From: Lentisphaeria bacterium
Lineage (GTDB): Bacteria; Verrucomicrobiota; Lentisphaeria; Oligosphaerales; Oligosphaeraceae
Reading direction: 5' to 3'
NCBI GenBank assembly: GCA_024405235.1
Contig: JAKSPA010000105.1
Coordinates: forward strand, 1-6,407
DNA length: 6,407 nt
Below, one piece after another: positions 4,520-6,407 of the stretch. The position numbers and the translations under genes were made by a program. Under the pieces are notes generated by a model. The model was not told where the DNA came from and searched no databases. It saw nothing but the letters and a program-made list of their open reading frames with translations. The stretch's first letter is position 1, and every line of letters begins with the position of its first letter.

Positions 4520-6139
4520 ATGAAGGAAGCGATGCGTCAATTGATTTCACTGGCACCGATGCTGTGGTGTCTTGTCGCCTGCTATCTTGGCGCGAGTTGC
4601 AGCGCTCATGAATGGCCACTTTGGACGCTTCTGGTCTGCGGTGGACTCTTGCTGGCGCTTTTGCGCGCGGCAGGCGCCTCATGGAGGAAAGCGCTGCTCT
4701 TCGAGGCGATTTTCTTTTCTGTCTGGATTTTGGGAAAGCTGCTTCTTTCGGGCGTGACGCAGAGTTATATCGGCGCACTGCCGCGAGACGAATCGCGTGT
4801 GAAATTCAAATTGCTGCTTGTGCAGACGCCTATGAGCAGCGGAAGGCTTGGCAAATGGGATGTCGGACGTGGACAGACGATTGGCGAAATGCTGTCGGTG
4901 CAGACTGTTATGTCGAAAGAACCATGCGAAGCCTCCGGACGCGTGTCGCTTCAGACGGACGATATTTTCATGAAGGAGAATCTGCGTGGAATGGAGGTCG
5001 GCGACGTTTTGGCAGGAACGGGAGTTCTTGTCTGCGTGCCTGGCGCTGAGGACGACGTGAATGGTTTTTACGGCGAATATCTCAAGGCGAATGGTATTTT
5101 ACGTGAATTGCAGCTGGAGGAATTTTCGCTTGTCGGAAGAGATAGAACGATGTCGGTTCGCTTTTCCAGATTCGTCCGGAACTGTCGAGAACTTCTAGGC
5201 GATCTTCTTTTGCGCGGCGTGAAAGACGAACTGTCTGCGCAGATGCTTCTGGCGCTTGGGCTCGGTTTGGGCGAATTCATTCCCTCGGAGAGCCGTTCCA
5301 GACAGGTATCTTCGGGCACGGTGCACGTTTTCGCGATTTCTGGAATGCATGTTGGAATGGTCGCGCTTATAATTTCGCTGCTTGTGAGATGGTGCGGACT
5401 GCCCCTGAAGTTGCAGTGGGCTGTGACGGCGCTTCTGGACAGTGCGTACGTGTTGCTTACAGGCGCATCGCCGTCTGGCATGCGTGCGCTGCTAATGGCG
5501 CTTCTTGTTCTGTATGCGCATTTCCGCTGGAGGGTGCCGTCGTGGCTGAATACTCTCGGACTTGCAGGAACGGCGGGAATACTGGCCAATCCTCTGGTAG
5601 TCCTGAACCTTGGCTTCGTGTATTCATACGGAATAGTCGCGATGCTATTGATGCTTTCGCCTGTTACGCGACGTCTGAACGACGTTCTGTCTGAAAGAAA
5701 TGCATGGGTCCCAAGAGAATTGCGTCGTCATAGGCTGACGAAAGTCCATTCATGGGTGATAAACGGTTTGTTCGTGTCTGGAACCGCATGGCTTGGCAGC
5801 GCAGGAATTTCCATGCGCGTAAACCATAGAGTGAGCCTGCTTGCGCCGCTGATAAATCTCCCGCTTGGCGCAATGGTCTATATCACGCTGATGCTCTGTC
5901 CCGCCAAGATTCTTCTTTCAGCATTGCTGCCATGCGGAGACGGAATATGGGCGGCTGTAATTTGCACCTCCATGAAAATCACGGATTTTCTTGCGACATG
6001 CGGCGCGGAAAGCAACCTTTGCGTGCCAGTGACGCAGGTCGCCTATTGGCAGAGCATGCTTTTCTATGCCGCTTTCGTGTGGATTTTGGTATTCGCCAGA
6101 GGTGCGCTAAAGAAAGGCCAAGAACGGAATGGTTCTTGA
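4520..6139 (+). CDS. comEC: ComEC/Rec2-family DNA-uptake membrane channel protein, without C-terminal hydrolase domain
   Basis: ComEC carries single-stranded DNA across the inner membrane during natural transformation. This 539-residue protein opens with hydrophobic segments at about 8-28 and 33-50, with another at about 58-78. A soluble OB-like (DUF4131-type) region follows at about 85-205, including GFYGEYLKANGI (182-193), where the family has its FDxxxYLxxxGI motif. The Competence domain then shows HVFAISGMHVGM (269-280), the family hallmark, TGASPSGMRALLMAL (314-328) and NLGFVYSYGI (363-372), then further hydrophobic segments to about 527 and a short basic tail. Full-length ComEC proteins often carry a metallo-beta-lactamase domain after this; here the frame stops with none. 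The ATG at 4520 is preferred over the TTG at 4322 because the 66 extra codons look unlike ComEC. The ATG at 4532, with AAGGA before it, is equally possible. It is transcribed divergently from the aldolase run. Confidence 0.88.
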   Translation: MKEAMRQLISLAPMLWCLVACYLGASCSAHEWPLWTLLVCGGLLLALLRAAGASWRKALLFEAIFFSVWILGKLLLSGVTQSYIGALPRDESRVKFKLLLVQTPMSSGRLGKWDVGRGQTIGEMLSVQTVMSKEPCEASGRVSLQTDDIFMKENLRGMEVGDVLAGTGVLVCVPGAEDDVNGFYGEYLKANGILRELQLEEFSLVGRDRTMSVRFSRFVRNCRELLGDLLLRGVKDELSAQMLLALGLGLGEFIPSESRSRQVSSGTVHVFAISGMHVGMVALIISLLVRWCGLPLKLQWAVTALLDSAYVLLTGASPSGMRALLMALLVLYAHFRWRVPSWLNTLGLAGTAGILANPLVVLNLGFVYSYGIVAMLLMLSPVTRRLNDVLSERNAWVPRELRRHRLTKVHSWVINGLFVSGTAWLGSAGISMRVNHRVSLLAPLINLPLGAMVYITLMLCPAKILLSALLPCGDGIWAAVICTSMKITDFLATCGAESNLCVPVTQVAYWQSMLFYAAFVWILVFARGALKKGQERNGS

Positions 6140-6211
6140 GAGGGCAGGAAGCCTGAACACGGAAGAAGCGCAAAATAGTAGTCTGTAATATCTAAAACTT
6201 TATCGTACTCT

Positions 6212-6230
6212 GCTCTTTTTGAGCCTTTTT
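6212..6230 (+). terminator. Weak intrinsic terminator candidate after comEC
   Basis: GCTC (6212-6215), loop TTTTT, GAGC (6221-6224), then C and TTTTT (6226-6230). The T-tract and position, about 75 bases after the comEC stop, fit a terminator, but a four-base-pair stem is too short for confidence. Confidence 0.3.
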
Positions 6231-6247
6231 ACCAATCTGCTTCCTTA

Positions 6248-6260
6248 CATAGTGACTATG
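6248..6260. repeat. 13-base palindrome CATAGT-G-ACTATG
   Basis: CATAGT (6248-6253) and ACTATG (6255-6260) are exact inverted copies around a central G. The shape suits a dimeric repressor site, but nothing else in the window repeats it, so its role is unknown. Confidence 0.5.
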
Positions 6261-6376
6261 CGCGGTCGCAGAACAGAAAAAATACTTCAAAAATAGGAAA
6301 CTATATACTTAGTGTCTGCTGAATAATTCATACTCTATTGATCCCAAACAACATGCACTAAAATAATCTTTTCAAT

Positions 6377-6391
6377 GCAAAGGCCTTTTGC
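6377..6391. repeat. Near-palindrome GCAAAGGCCTTTTGC
   Basis: This 15-base run would be a perfect palindrome with one more A in its left arm. No T-tract follows, so it is not a usual terminator. Confidence 0.3.
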
Positions 6392-6394
6392 GTA

Positions 6395-6407
6395 TTTGTG
6401 CCACAAA
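6395..6407. repeat. Palindrome TTTGTG-C-CACAAA at the window edge
   Basis: TTTGTG (6395-6400) and CACAAA (6402-6407) are exact inverted copies around a C. It ends at the last base of the window, so its true extent is unknown. It could be an operator for a gene beyond the edge. Confidence 0.4.

Larger units (their letters stand above)
6140..6407. other. AT-rich non-coding tail after comEC
   Basis: I found no convincing reading frame, Shine-Dalgarno or tRNA on either strand. From about 6175 the base composition turns clearly more AT-rich than the rest of the window. It holds the weak terminator candidate and the small palindromes listed separately. A gene beyond the window edge may have its promoter here. 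Confidence 0.7.

Noticed and set aside
6145..6155. Small hairpin CAGG-AAG-CCTG just after the comEC stop as a terminator
   Set aside because: It has only four base pairs, a three-base loop and no T-tract following.
1..6407. CRISPR array, insertion sequence, prophage or tRNA
   Set aside because: There are no regularly spaced repeats, no transposase or integrase motifs, no terminal inverted repeats around a coding unit and no recognisable tRNA arms on either strand.

Overview
The window reads as a piece of a Gram-negative bacterial chromosome. There are five genes on the minus strand (aldolase, phosphoesterase, glycosyltransferase, metallo-beta-lactamase-fold hydrolase, formate--tetrahydrofolate ligase) and one divergent gene on the plus strand (ComEC). 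A GT9 heptosyltransferase-type enzyme implies a lipopolysaccharide-bearing outer membrane. The style of the phosphoesterase and of the ligase suggests, from memory only, a PVC-group bacterium (Verrucomicrobiota, Kiritimatiellota or Lentisphaerota) or a deltaproteobacterial relative. This placement is an inference, not something the sequence proves. Coding is moderately GC-rich. Shine-Dalgarno sites are patchy: one gene has an excellent site and several have none.

Layout. 1-873 (minus) is the N-terminal part of formate--tetrahydrofolate ligase, cut by the window edge; its last 180 bases no longer resemble the family. 874-999 is a short spacer with a 12-base-period repeat next to the ligase start. 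1000-4171 (minus) holds four closely packed genes, read in the order fructose-6-phosphate aldolase/transaldolase-like protein, calcineurin-like metallophosphoesterase, GT9 glycosyltransferase and glyoxalase II-type hydrolase. The gaps are 55, 13 and 8 bases, so they are probably one transcript. 4172-4519 is the divergent intergenic region, with two hairpins, a possible sigma-70-type promoter, a lone TATAAT and an AT-rich leader. 4520-6139 (plus) is a ComEC/Rec2 membrane channel protein without the C-terminal hydrolase domain. 6140-6407 is AT-rich non-coding DNA with a weak terminator candidate and small palindromes.

How the genes fit together. The four-gene run combines sugar-phosphate chemistry (aldolase), a small phosphoesterase, an envelope glycosyltransferase and a thioester-type detoxifying hydrolase. 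The ligase adds one-carbon metabolism. I see no single pathway uniting them; they look like a housekeeping cluster held together by transcription. ComEC would bring single-stranded DNA through the inner membrane.

I found no convincing new system, CRISPR array, transposon, prophage or RNA gene. The points most worth a second look are the abrupt loss of ligase homology at about position 180, two active-site substitutions in the aldolase (Asn28 to Cys and Arg134 to His in E. coli FsaA numbering), and the unclear 5' end of comEC.
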